NCBI GenBank assembly: GCA_026874595.1
Contig: CM049313.1
Location: 26,660,008 to 26,724,007 of the forward strand
Length of the DNA: 64,000 nt
Source of the DNA: Sipunculus nudus
Taxonomy: Eukaryota > Annelida > Sipuncula > Golfingiida > Sipunculidae
Direction: 5' to 3'
Shown: piece by piece, positions 11,934 through 22,290 of the stretch
Numbering within the stretch: position 1 is the stretch's first letter
How the letters are laid out: every line of letters begins with the position of its first letter
The notes under the pieces: model-generated
Told to the model about the DNA's origin: nothing
What the model saw: only the letters and a program-made list of their open reading frames with translations
The model's database searches: none
Translations under genes and position numbers: made by a program

Positions 11934-13331
11934 ATGGCAGATTTCAAACCTGAGACATTTGTTGACGATCTCGACCCTGATCAACTTGAACAGTTGACAA
12001 AGGAACAGTTGTTGCGTTTGGGACAACACTTAGGGCTTAGTGTGACAAAAGCTTTGAGAAAGTCTGATATCATTGCTAAAATCATACAAGATCTAGTTAG
12101 CAAAGGTTTAATTGAAGAGAGTGAAGTTGAAAGATAAAAAAATGGCAGCCTTGCTATGCAGTTGGAATTATAAAAGTTAGAAATGCAACATGAGCTAGCA
12201 TTAATACAGTTAGAGAGGGAAAAACATGGTAAACACAGGTTAGAAAGAGAAAGACGACTAGAAAAATTAAAAGAAATTGAGTTAAAACGACTGGAGTTAG
12301 AAAGACTTAATCTAGAACATAGTCTACGTGCTGCCCCAACTCATAGTTTTGATGTTACTAAACACATTAGACTGGTCCCATCCTTTCAAGAAAAAGAGCT
12401 TGATAAATATTTCTTACACTTTGAGAAGGTAGCTTAAAATTTAAAATGACCTAAGGAAAATTGGACTATGCTATTACTAAGTGTATTGACTGGCAAGGCC
12501 AGAGAAATTTATACAGAACTTTCAGTAGAAGCCGCTGCTGACTATGACCTGGTTAAACGGTTAATCCTAAAAGGGTATGAGTTAGTTCCGGAGGCTTACC
12601 GCCAGAAATTCAGAAATTGGGAAAAGCGCAAAGAACAGACCTACGTCGAATTTGCTAGGACAAAGGAGCAATTGTTTGATCGCTGGGGTAGTTCTAAAAA
12701 TGTAATGAAAAATTATGACAATTTGCGCCAGTTGATTTTGCTTGAAGAATTCAAGCGCTGCATTAACGCAGATGTTAAAACTTTTCTTGATGAGAAAAGT
12801 CCTGAAACACTTGACATTGCTGCTCAATTAGCTGATGATTATTCATTAACACACAAAATGTCCTTTACTAGCAAATCAAACCAGTCCTTCACAAACAAGA
12901 ATGTAAATAAGTATGGTCAAAAGAAGTTTAAAGCGCAGTCACCAAGTACTAGTAGTCCTGATAGTTCAACAAAGTCCAATGCTACTCCTCAGTCCACGTC
13001 CACTGTGTTTAAGTCCAACAAAGACCAGCCATTTGCGAAGAAAAACGGTAATTACTGCAAGAAGGAAGGTCATCTAATATCTGACTGCTGGAAACTTGCG
13101 AATAAACCAAATAGCAAACCTTCTGGTTTTGTTTCAAAGTTTATGCATAGCATAGTACAAGAGCCAGGCTCTTATGTAAATAAGGGGTACAACTCCTTTA
13201 TTGACTCTAAAAAAGGGTTTGATGCTACGGAGGCCCACGTGCCGTCTGAATCTAAAGAAGAATCCGTAGCTTGCGGGGTAAATACCTCAGTTGATTCCTG
13301 CGAGGAATTTAATAAGGCTAGGTCCTTTTAA
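11934..13331 (+). pseudogene. gag: Gag of the Gmr1-like element: SAP-like N-terminus and SCAN-like capsid
   Basis: One reading frame runs from ATG 11934 to 13331, broken only by nonsense codons (TAA at 12135, further stops near 12174, 12435 and 12447, TAA at 13329). The first ~65 residues include a SAP-like stretch (LTKEQLLRLGQHLGL). A charged, coiled-coil-like segment rich in E, R, K and L follows (12183-12320). The capsid part (about 12560-12850) resembles a SCAN domain: AYRQKFRNW, a middle helix with LRQLILLEEF, and KSPETLDIAAQLADDY. Near 13048-13090 is a zinc knuckle whose first Cys is replaced by Gly, leaving C-x4-H-x4-C. Gag would form the particle and bind RNA. In-frame stops make this copy nonfunctional. 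Confidence 0.85.
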
Positions 13332-13863
13332 GACTCCTGCGAGGAGTATTCTTTAAATAAGGCTAAGTCCTTTTATGACTCTTGCGAGAGTATTTCAAAT
13401 GAGGCCAGGTCCTCTTATGACAAACAGAAGTTCCTCTGTTGACTCCCATGAGGAGTTTGATTGTAAAAAGGATGTAGATTCCTTTAAGGACTCTGAAAAA
13501 GAGTTTGTGACTGACACTGTCAATGTCAGTCATTTGTTGGATGAAACTGAGGTAGTAGATTTCTCTCCTGACTTTGAAATGGAGTTATTTGAGCCAATCA
13601 TTCATGATGGTATTGTATCACTTTCAAGTGATTTTTCATATTCTACCCCTTTTAGAATTTTGAGGGACACTGGCTCAGGCCAGACTCTGATCTTAGCAAA
13701 CACTTTGCCATTTTCTAATAGGTCTCTTACTGGTGCACATGCACTTGTTAATGGTGTGTTTTCAGACAAACACACATCAGTTCCGCTTCACAGTATACAT
13801 TTAAAGACAGATTTAATTTCTGGGAATATTATTGTGGGCATAAGAACTACTTTACCCTTTTAG
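13332..13863 (+). pseudogene. Gag-protease linker and aspartic protease of the Gmr1-like element
   Basis: Gag continues into a Ser/Glu-rich linker with imperfect repeats of the type DSCEE...NKA.SF (about 13285-13440). A one-base deletion in this repeat near 13387 shifts the frame. The protease follows, with its D-T-G-S active site at 13666-13677 in the setting RDTGSGQT. Family members cleave the polyprotein as dimers. The frame ends at 13861-13863, after which the sequence is degraded until integrase begins. Confident as a protease because of the DTGS motif and its position. Confidence 0.75.
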
Positions 13864-14234
13864 GTAATTCAGTTGCTACTAGGCAATGATGTTGCAGGTA
13901 AAAGTACAGCCTGTACCATTAGTGACAGAAAAGCCGTCACTTGATCAGGACACTGATCCTGAAAGTCAGGAAAAATTCCTTGTTTGTATCCTTCATGTGC
14001 TGTAACTAGATCTATGGCCAAGAAAAACACACGAGGATAATGGTCCAGGTAACAACACTCTGGGAGTCACTAGTGACTCGTCTAATGACTCGCCCGTACA
14101 GGATACAGCATTTTGAAGGTCAGAACTTATCGCGGAACAGCATAAGGACACTGATATTTCATGCTTGTTTCCCAGGGCAGTTTCTTAAGATGAACTGTCA
14201 CAGAAGCTAGTTTGTTTCTAAGTTTAAAAATGGA
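13864..14234 (+). pseudogene. Degraded protease-integrase junction
   Basis: This stretch lies between protease and integrase of the Gmr1-like element and has stops in all three forward frames. Short readable pieces such as LLGNDVAG suggest decayed polyprotein. No separate gene is visible. Confidence 0.45.
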
Positions 14235-15483
14235 GTGCTTATGCGTAAATGGCGACCACCTGATGTATGTGCTGATGATGGGTGGGCCATCAAACATCAA
14301 ATAGTAATGCCCAAAAGCTATCGCAATGAAATTCTAGGGATGGCACATGAGGCTCCTTTATCTGGCCATTTAGGTGTGCATAAAACATATCAGAAAGATA
14401 GTACACACTTCTATTAGCCTAACCTCAGGAAAGATGTTGTACAATATTGTAAATCATGCCATATATGCCAGATGGTAGGCAAGCCCAATCAAAATCCTCC
14501 TAAGGTCCCACTTAGGCCTATTCCTGCTTTCGAGGAACCATTCAGTAGGATTATTGTTGACTATGTTGGACCACTGCCCAAAACAAAATCTGGACATGAA
14601 AACTTGCTGACAATTATGTGCGCATCTACCAGGTTCCCTGAGGCAATACCATTGCGCAAAATTAATGCCAAAAGTGTTGTCAAAGCTCTGACCAAGTTTT
14701 CTACAATTTTTGGATTACCAAAATCCGTCCAGCCTGACCAAGGGTCTAATTTTATATCTGGCTTATTCCAGCAAGTTATGCTTGAGCTAGGTATAAAACA
14801 GTACAGCTCTTAGCCATACCATCCTGAAAGTCAGGGCACCCTCGAGCGTTATCACCAGACATTAAAAAGCATGATTAGAACCTATTGCTATGACACACAC
14901 AAAGACTGGGATGAAGGAATCCACCTATTGCTGTTTGCTGTCAGAGAATCCTTTCAAGAATCCTTGGGTTTCAGTCCCTTTGAACTAGTTTTTTGGACAC
15001 TCAGTTCGCGGTTCATTGAAACTGCTTAAAGAAAAATTCTTCTGTGAAAATTCTGATTATCTTAGTTTACTGCAGTATGTCTCAGACTTTCGCACTAAAC
15101 TACACAATGCTTGTGAGATTGCAAAGTCAAATCTAAAATCTGCACAAAGTAAAATGAAAACAAAGTATGACAAGCACACTGTAAGTAGGACGTTTGAGCC
15201 TAGTGAAAAGGTCCTTGTCTTACTTCCCGTACCTGGCAGACCTCTGCAAGCTAGGTATTTTAGTCCTTACATTGTTGACAAGAAAGTCAGTGATTTTAAT
15301 TACATATTGTTGACACCAGATAGGCGTAAGAAGAAACAACTGTGCCATGTTAACATGTTGAAACCATATTATAACAGAATTAGCACATCAGATGTTGTAC
15401 ATAATGTTACTGCTGTTAATTGTGACCCTGGCCCAGTTAAAATAGATACTGATTGTAAGTGTGATGTAGACATTCTGTGTTGA
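14235..15483 (+). pseudogene. Integrase of the Gmr1-like element, upstream of reverse transcriptase
   Basis: The N-terminal zinc-binding part has HEAPLSGHLGVHKTY (about 14346-14390) and CKSCHIC (about 14449-14470). The catalytic D,D-35-E triad is present: Asp at 14559 (IVDYVGPL), Asp at 14736 (QPDQGSNF) and Glu at 14844 (GTLERYHQ), with 35 residues between the last two. A C-terminal region with RYFSPYIV and CHVNMLKPYY resembles the GPY/F module. Breaks are TAG at 14415, TAG at 14811 and a frameshift near 15000. Integrase inserts element DNA into the genome. Its place before reverse transcriptase, as in Ty1/Copia, is the diagnostic oddity of Gmr1-like elements. Confidence 0.88.
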
Positions 15484-15499
15484 ACAGTACCACTAAAAA

Positions 15500-16341
15500 A
15501 ACTCAGACGTGCTTAAAAAGCTAGATGCCAAATTGTCACACCTTACCGCACAACAACAACAAGACCTCAAGAACCTGCTGCGGAATTATGAACATTTGTT
15601 TAGTGACATTCCAACGCGAACTAACACATTGTGCCATGACGTCGATGTTTAGGAGGCAAGCGCAGTCAAGCAGCATCCTTAAAGACTGAATCCAGAAAAG
15701 CAAAAGTATCTACAAGATGAGGTTTAATATTTGCTTGACAATGATTTAATTGAACCTAGTAACAGTAACTGGAGTTAAACATGTATTCTTGTGCCAAAAC
15801 CTGATTGATGTTACCGTATGTGCACAGATTATCAAAAACTGAACTCTGTCACCAAGACTGACACGTTCCTGATTCCGTTGATCGATGATTGTATTGATAG
15901 ATTCGGTAGCTCCAGATATGTGTCCAAGTTTGACTTGCTAAAAGGATTCTGGCAAGTTCCGCTGACAGAACGAGCGAAAGAAATGTCCGCATTTGTGACG
16001 CCGCAAGAACTGTACCAGTATAAATTTATGCCTTTTGGCATGAAGAACTCGCCAGCCACCTTCCAGCGCCTCATCCATATGGTTGTCAAGGACATTCAGA
16101 GCTGCGACGCATATATTGATGACCTTATCGTGTACAGCGACACCTGGGAGAAACATCTGCAAATTATTCGCGACCTCTTCGAAAGACTCAGTGAAGCACG
16201 TCTGACCGTCAACTTAGTAAAATCTGAGTTTTGTCATGCAAAAGTAACATTTTGGGTCATAATGCAGGGCAGGGTCAAGTAAAACTTGTTGATGCTAAAA
16301 ATAAGTACTATTTCTGCCTTTCTAGACCAGAAAACAAATAG
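15500..16341 (+). pseudogene. Reverse transcriptase of the Gmr1-like element, split by the second LTR element
   Basis: The 5' part (15500-15815) is full of stops but still reads LTAQQQQDLKNLL and DLIEPSNSNWS. From 15818 an open stretch carries the fingers/palm motifs: the first catalytic Asp in SKFDLLKGFWQ, then FGMKNSPATFQRL, then AYIDDLIVYS with the DD pair near 16117. The thumb starts at VKSEFCHAKVTF. A frameshift follows at about 16255, and coding similarity runs to 16341, where the second element begins. The connection and RNase H resume at 21088. Confidence 0.88.
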
Positions 16342-16346
16342 CAAAT
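16342..16346 (+). other. Target duplication CAAAT, left
   Basis: CAAAT lies directly left of the inner LTR element and again at 21083-21087. The outer pol similarity runs up to the left copy and resumes at the right one, which fixes the insertion boundaries. Confidence 0.85.
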
Positions 16347-16497
16347 TGTTATATCTTGATATGTTTATGTTTTACGGTATTACCAAATAATTACGGTACC
16401 GTCAGAAGGCGACACGTATGCTTGCGTGTGTGAACAGATGGAACGGCCATGATGGACTAAACTGATGTTGTCTTATACCCGTCAGAGAGTTTACTGA
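16347..16497 (+). repeat. Truncated 5' LTR of the Mag-like element
   Basis: Matches the first 151 bp of the right LTR (20906 onward) up to TTTACTGA. The last ~26 bp of the LTR, the primer site and the start of gag are missing, and coding sequence follows directly. Confidence 0.85.
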
Positions 16498-17226
16498 GGG
16501 GGAAGAAGGGGTCGAGTACGTCGAGCGGATGGACATGTATTTCCAGGCAAACGAGATTGCCGATGCCGCCAAAAAGAGGGCGATTTTCCTGAGGACGGTA
16601 GGCCCGAAAATTTACAGTTTGATCAGGAATTTGTTGTCCCCAGAGAAGCCAGATTCTAAGTCGTCTGATGAGATAACCCAGCTAGTCGGTAAGCATTAAA
16701 ATCCACCACCTTTAGCGATCGGAGAACGTTTTAAGTTTAATACTCACACCAGGAAGCCGGGCGAAAGTATGTCAACGTTCGTGGCCGAGTTACGCAAAAA
16801 GTCGGAACATTGCAATTTCGGCAACGTGCTTGATGATATGTTGAGAAACAGATTTGTAGTAGGGATTAAAGATGATGCCTGACAACGTAGATTATTAGCT
16901 GAGCCTGAGCTGACAAACGAGAGAACTATACAGAAATGGCTGCTAAAAAGGCCACAGAAATCCAGAGAGTTGAGCCGGTTCACAATCTAGGTCAAAGGTC
17001 AAAATTCCAAGGTTCACGGAGTTCACAGGGCACAGCTGCACCCACGTTTAAAGAAAATAAAAGGTCTTGCTGGCGATGTGGTGGTAACCACGACAGTGGT
17101 AGCTGCAAATTCAAAGAAGCTGAGTGTCACCATTGTTCAAGGAAAGGACACATAAAAAAATGTTGTATTCAACTGACGAAAAAATTCGAACACCATTCAG
17201 ATAGTTTAAGAAAACAAATTTGCTAG
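16498..17226 (+). pseudogene. gag: Gag of the Mag-like element, 5'-truncated
   Basis: Coding similarity begins right after the broken LTR with EEGVEYVERMDMYFQANEI and continues through a capsid-like region (KPGESMSTFVAELRKKSEHC at about 16755-16812). Internal breaks are a TAA near 16697, a TGA near 16880 and a frameshift before 16936. Two zinc knuckles lie near 17068-17160: C-x2-C-x3-H-x4-C and C-x2-C-x4-H-x4-C. Family role: particle formation and RNA binding. No intact start codon remains. Confidence 0.8.
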
Positions 17227-18387
17227 CCGAGGAGCAGAGCAATAGTACAAGGGACAGTTCTAATTGTGATAGTGACTAGGAATACCCAACGTTCTCCCTT
17301 AGGGCAAAAGCTAAGAATGACAAGCCAATTTTTTGTTGATGTTAATGTAAATGGACATATACTTTCTATGGAACTAGACACCGGGTGAGCTAAAACTGTG
17401 ATATCACAGGAAACCTGGGACAAGATTAAATCAGGTAAAACTGAAGCAGAGTTAATGTCATCAGATACTGTGTAAACTACATACACTGGTGAACCTATAA
17501 AACCAGTAGGATCAGCCTTGTTACCTGTAAACTATGAAAACCAAGAGTCAAACTTGCAAGCTGAAGTTATGACAAGTGACACACACCCATTGTTAGGACG
17601 TAACTGGTTGAGCGTCTTAAAACTGAACTGGCCAAGATTACTTCATTTTGATGAAAGTAAGTCTCATCCTGTGAAACTGTTGTGTGATAAATATTCACAG
17701 TTGTTTGAATCAGGACAGGGAACACTGCAAGGTGCTAAAGCTAAGATAATAGTTGATAGTGAAGCACAGCCAATTTATTGCAAAGCTAGACCTGTTCCAT
17801 ATGTGCTTAAAGACAAGATTGAAACAGAAATTGATAGATTAGTCAAAGAAGGCACACTGGAGCCTGTTGATTTCAGTGATTGGGCAGCGCCGATCGTGCC
17901 TATTGTTAGAGAAGGCAAATCTCTACGAATCTGCGGTGACTACAAAGTCACGGTGAACAAAGTGTCAAAACTCGACAATCATCCTATACCAAAGACTAAA
18001 GATTTGTTTGTCACACTGAATGGGGGTCAGCAGTTCACCAAATTCAATATCAGTCATGCCTATCAACAGATTTTGCTGGACGATTCCTCAAAACAGTATA
18101 CAACAGTAAATACCCACAAAGGACTCTTTCGTTATACACGCATGCTATACGGAATTTCGTCGGCACCAGGAATCTATCAGAGAATAATGGAAAACCTGTT
18201 GCAAGGAATTCCTCATGTTGTAGTCAGGATCGATGATATCCTAATTTCTGGTGAATCGGAAGCAGCTCACTTGCAGAACCTAGAAAATGTGTTTCGGAGA
18301 TTAAGTGATGCTGGACTGCGTCTGAAACGTAGCAAGTGCTCATTCATGGCAGATGAGGTGGTGTACTTAGGACATTATTTCAGGTGA
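17227..18387 (+). pseudogene. Protease and reverse transcriptase of the Mag-like element
   Basis: The protease active site D-T-G lies at 17377-17385 and is followed at once by TGA (17386-17388), where Ser or Ala is expected. Another stop lies near 17473. From 17518 an open stretch of ~290 codons covers the reverse transcriptase: the priming region KARPVPYVLKDKIE, then DFSDWAAPIVPI, then motif A read as FNISHAYQ, with Asn (18046-18048) where the family has the first catalytic Asp. SSAPGIYQRIME and IDDILISGE (DD at 18232-18237) follow. A one-base loss near 18380 ends the frame. Both the stop and the Asp-to-Asn change would abolish activity. Confidence 0.85.
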
Positions 18388-19012
18388 AGGAGTGAAACCA
18401 GTGCCAAAGAAAGTTCGTAAAATAATTGAGGCACCAACACCAAAAAATGTCACCCAGTTGAAGTCATACCTGGGGATGCTTAATTATTACCACAGATATC
18501 TGCCAAATGTGTCAACAGAACTGGCATCTCTCCATGAACTGTTGAGAAAAGGCCAGAATTGGAAATGGGGACCTGCACAAGAGGGTGCATTTCAGAAGTC
18601 CAAAGACATGTTACAGTCGGCACAGTTGCTCATTCACTATGACATTGAAAGAGAACTGGTTTTGTCGTGTGATGCCTCACCTTCTGGCATTGGAGCCGTA
18701 TTGTCACATCGCATGGACGATGGCCCCGAACGCCAAATGGCATATGCTTCGCGCACACAGGCACCAGCATTGATAAGGAAGGTCTCAGTGTGATATTTGG
18801 TGTTAAAAATTTCCACCAATACTTGTATGGGCGTACCTTCATCATCTACATCGATCATAAACCTTTACTAGGATTATTTCTAGAGGATAGGGCTATACGA
18901 CAGATGGCTGCAGACAGAATTCGTAGATGGGCACTGACATTAGCAGCATACTCGTACAAGTACCGAGAAGGCAAAGATCACAGCAATGCTGATTGTCTCA
19001 GTCGATTGCCGT
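18388..19012 (+). pseudogene. RNase H region of the Mag-like element
   Basis: After the frameshift near 18380 the connection reads LKSYLGMLNYYHRYLPN. RNase H starts near 18655 with LSCDASPSGIGAVLSHR, including the first catalytic Asp. A second frameshift near 18765-18790 moves the sequence into the integrase frame. The domain ends with FIIYIDHKPLLGLF and GKDHSNADCLSRLP. This enzyme degrades the RNA template during reverse transcription. Confidence 0.85.
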
Positions 19013-20508
19013 TACCTTATCGGCCCACTAAAGTGCCACAAGCTGGAAATAATGTTCTAATGTTAGAGCATATGAACAATACACCTGTTACAGTCAGCCA
19101 AATACGCAGATGGACACGTCGTGATTCGATTATGTCCAAAGTGCTGAGCTATGTGAAATCAGGTGATTGGCCAGCAGCATGTGATGATGACGTGAAACCA
19201 TTCCTTCGTCGGAGAGCTGAACTTTTCGTGGAAGACGACTGTTTACCATGGGGATGTCGCGTTATTATACAACCGCAAGGTCGTAATGCAGTGCTACGAA
19301 AGATCCATGTTGGTCATCCAGGTATTAGCAGAATGAAATCGCTTGCCAGGTCCTACATGTGGTGGCCAAATTTTGATGAAGCGGTCGAGAAGTTAGCGCG
19401 TAGCTGTAGCGGATGTCGTAAAACGCAAAACACGCCATCACTCGCTCCTCTTCATCCGAAAACGCCATGGACTCGCGTTCACATAGATTTTGCGGGACCA
19501 TACATGAATAACATGTTTCTTGTCGTAGTGGATGCCACAACAAAATGGCCTGAAATTGTGATGACAAAAACCACATCACCTGAATGGACAGTTTCCGCAC
19601 TCCGTTCTATTTTTGCTAGATTCGGATTACCGAATCAGATAGTTTCGGATAATGGTCCACAGTTCCGATCGGAGACATTTGCGGAATTTACCAGAAACAA
19701 TGGTATCAAGCACATATTTAGCGCTCCTTATCATGCGTCGACCAATGGCGCAGGTGAGAGACTCGTTCAGTCATTCAAAAATGGAATGAAAGCTGCTAGA
19801 TATGACCCGGGAACATTACAGCAAAAGCTTGACTGTTTCCTCGCTCGTTATCGGATTACTCCTCATGCAACAAAAGGGGGTTCGCCAGCTAACTTGCTTA
19901 TAGGTCGAAATTTCCGAACACGGTTAGACTTGTTAAAACCAAACCTCAATTGTAAAGTAGAACAAAGTCAGGAGATCGCGAAATCTCAGAGGGGAGGAAA
20001 ACTGCGTGAATTCAAACAAGGTGAATCAGTGCAGTGTCGTGATTATCGTGCTGGTGAAGATAAATGGAAATCCGGTATTATCTCGAATCGCACAGGTCCA
20101 GTAAGCTATACAGTGTCAATGGACCATGGTGACCAGTGGAGAAGACAGGTGGATCAAATTCGCAAGGCTAGTGATGAACCAAATAGTTTGGACAGTTCTT
20201 TTGTTTGACTTGGTAATGAACAGACTACTACTTCGGTAATATGTAGTGATAATGATGTGTTTACTGGTGATAATATGTATTCACAAGAGGTACCATCTTA
20301 CTTTAGTACATCCTGCATACTCCCACCAGCTGTAGCTGAGAGTTCAGGTAAACATGCTAGTAAACAATCACAAATTAATGCTGACAGCATTCAGATGAGT
20401 ATTGACCGAACTAAAATTATACAAAGTGAACAAGTAGTTCAAAGCGAGGTTAAACCTGTCAGGAAAAGTAAACGTAATCGTCGGCCAACACAGAGGTATG
20501 AACCATGA
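19013..20508 (+). pseudogene. Integrase and C-terminal tail of the Mag-like element
   Basis: The zinc-binding region has GHPGISRMKSLARSYMWWP and CSGCRKTQ (about 19310-19425). Asp at 19486 (HIDFAGPY), Asp at 19648 (SDNGPQF) and Glu at 19756 (NGAGERLVQ) form an intact D,D-35-E triad. The frame is open to TGA at 20206-20208. The next coding stretch (20257-20508) is in the same frame and ends in RKSKRNRRPTQRYEP, a typical basic tail of this group, so the TGA is a premature stop within one polyprotein. The integrase core is the best-preserved part of either LTR element. Confidence 0.88.
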
Positions 20509-20890
20509 CTAGATTAAGATTATCTTTATTAGTTTGTTTGTAGTATTAAGGCAACCAACTCAGCAACAAACTCTAAGGCAATGTTTCCATAACAATTTGT
20601 TTCTGATACTGAAAGGTTATTGCATAGATACAGGATAACAGATCTGAATGTTTTCATCTAAACTGATTTACAAAACTATTGTAAAATTACAATTCTTTTA
20701 CTCAAAGGCAAATATTTATTTCGTTTAACTTTCAACCAGTACAGACATGCATATTTCAGGAGACAGTACATTTTTTTTCAAGTTTTAATTCAGGCTAGAT
20801 TAGATCTCAAAAATATATATGCCTATCTGTTCAGGGTGATCAGAATACAATAAGAGTTCTTTTCTATATGTCACAACTAATGTTTTTACT

Positions 20891-20905
20891 AAGGAGGGAG
20901 GAAGA
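20891..20905 (+). other. Polypurine tract of the Mag-like element
   Basis: AAGGAGGGAGGAAGA directly precedes the right LTR and would prime plus-strand synthesis. Confidence 0.8.
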
Positions 20906-21082
20906 TGTTATATCTTGATGTGTTTATGTTTTACGGTATTACCGAATAATTACGGTACCGCCAGAGGGCGACACGTATGCTTGTGTGTGTGAACAGCTGG
21001 AACGGCCATGATGAACTAAACTGATGTTGTGTTATACCCGTCTGGAGTTTTACTGACTGTTACCGGCCACTACATCATAATA
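20906..21082 (+). repeat. 3' LTR of the Mag-like element
   Basis: A 177-bp LTR from TGTTATATCTTG to CATCATAATA, followed by the CAAAT duplication. It ends in TA rather than CA if the duplication is read as five bases. Confidence 0.85.
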
Positions 21083-21087
21083 CAAAT

Positions 21088-21406
21088 AATGCGTTTTCTT
21101 GGTATGGTTGGATACTACAGGAAGTTTTGTCCAATTTTTTTTTTTTTTTTTTGCTGTAGCTGAACCTTTGACTAATTTGTTAAAGAAGAAACAAAAGTTT
21201 TTATGGAATGTTCAGTGTGAAAACGCACTTCAGAATTTGAAAGCAATTCGGCAAAGTTCACCAGTTTAAGCAGCTCCAGTCTTTTCTGTACCTTTAAGTT
21301 AGCTGTAGATGCTTGTGATACTGCTGCTGGTGCTGAGTTGTTACAAGAAGGCAATGATAGCATAGATCATGAAATTTATTTCTAAAGAAAGTTTAATGCA
21401 AACCAG
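21088..21406 (+). pseudogene. RNase H of the Gmr1-like element, first part
   Basis: Resumes the outer pol after the nested element, with RFLGMVGYYRKF at the connection. A poly-T run at about 21136-21152 has expanded inside the coding sequence. The RNase H start LAVDACDTAAGAELLQEGN (21300-21357) holds the first catalytic Asp. Stops and small shifts are frequent. Coding similarity ends at about 21406, where a Helitron-like insertion begins. Confidence 0.8.
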
Positions 21407-22290
21407 AACTAGAATATCAGCAGAAGCTGACAAAAGCCCTCATCCAAAAGAATAGTGTTTATAGGTGGTAACAGTAACAAGTACAAAATATTTGTTCTCT
21501 CATGGATGTATATCTGTATATGTCTCAGTTATAAATTTAAACTGGGGAGGTATGTACCATGTTTCATAACAATCAACCATTTGCTTTTAGAAGATATTCT
21601 GCTCACACGGCCAAATTTGAAAAATCCGATAAAAATTCATTAAAATCAGAAATTGTAGGTAGTGCCCCAAACTTGTGTAGCAGGTACAGACCATCAGTCC
21701 CAATGATCATACAAAATTTTGTGAAAACCCACCCAATGGTCTCTGAGAATTAAGCTTCTAAGAGTTTTTCTATAATCAGCTCTAAAACGTAGAAAAATAG
21801 GTCAAGGTCACCCATCTTCGAACTTGACCGAGATTTTGTCAATATACATCTTCAACGAAGAAATAAAATTTCCTTCGGTGAATCCTTTTAGAGATATCCA
21901 GCTCACAAGACCAGAGTCGAAAAATCCGATAAAAATTCATTAAAATCAGAAATTGTAGGTGGCGCCACTAAACTTGTGCAGCAGATACAGACCATTAGTC
22001 CCAATGACCATGGTAAGTTTTTCGAAAATCCACCCAATGGTTCCTGAGAAATAAACTTCTAAGTGTTTTTCTATAATCAGCTCTAAAATGTAGAAAAATA
22101 GGTCAAGGTCACCCATTTTCGAACTTGACCGCGATTTTGTCGATATACATCTTCAGCGAAGAAATAAAATTCCTACGGTGATCCTTTTAGAGATATCCCG
22201 CTCACAAGGTAAAAGTTAACGGACGCCGGACGGACGGACGGTCAGCTTGGGTGACGACAATAGCCCATCAGCCTAAGGGCTGAGGGCTAA
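21407..22290 (-). mobile_element. Helitron-like element with a duplicated ~304-bp core, inside RNase H
   Basis: Read on the minus strand it starts after a T tract with AGCCCTCAGCCCTTAGGCTG, then GGGCTATTGTCGTCACCC and CCGTCCGTCCG. This is the same plan as the start of the 9971-11908 element. The body holds two tandem copies of a ~304-bp unit (about 21592-21894 and 21895-22196). It ends with the hairpin TCAGCTTCTGCTGA and then CTAG, a Helitron-type CTRR end, followed by T. RNase H similarity is continuous across the insertion, with no clear target duplication. Tandem cores between such ends recall bivalve pearl-type elements. No protein is encoded. Confidence 0.65.

Larger units (their letters stand above)
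16347..21082 (+). mobile_element. Mag-like Ty3/Gypsy LTR retrotransposon nested in pol of the outer element
   Basis: A second LTR element, same strand, 4736 bp, flanked by CAAAT. The LTRs begin TGTTATATCTTG; the right one is 177 bp and the left is truncated to 151 bp. Order is gag with two zinc knuckles, protease, reverse transcriptase, RNase H, integrase, the usual Ty3/Gypsy order. The integrase resembles the group often annotated K02A2.6-like, probably Mag/SURL-related; this clade is an inference. The two LTRs differ at about ten of the 151 shared positions by eye, so the insertion is old. Stops, frameshifts and a lost primer site make it inactive. Confidence 0.9.

Noticed and set aside
12582-12827. 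81-codon minus-strand frame
   Set aside because: It is a shadow of the SCAN-like Gag on the other strand.
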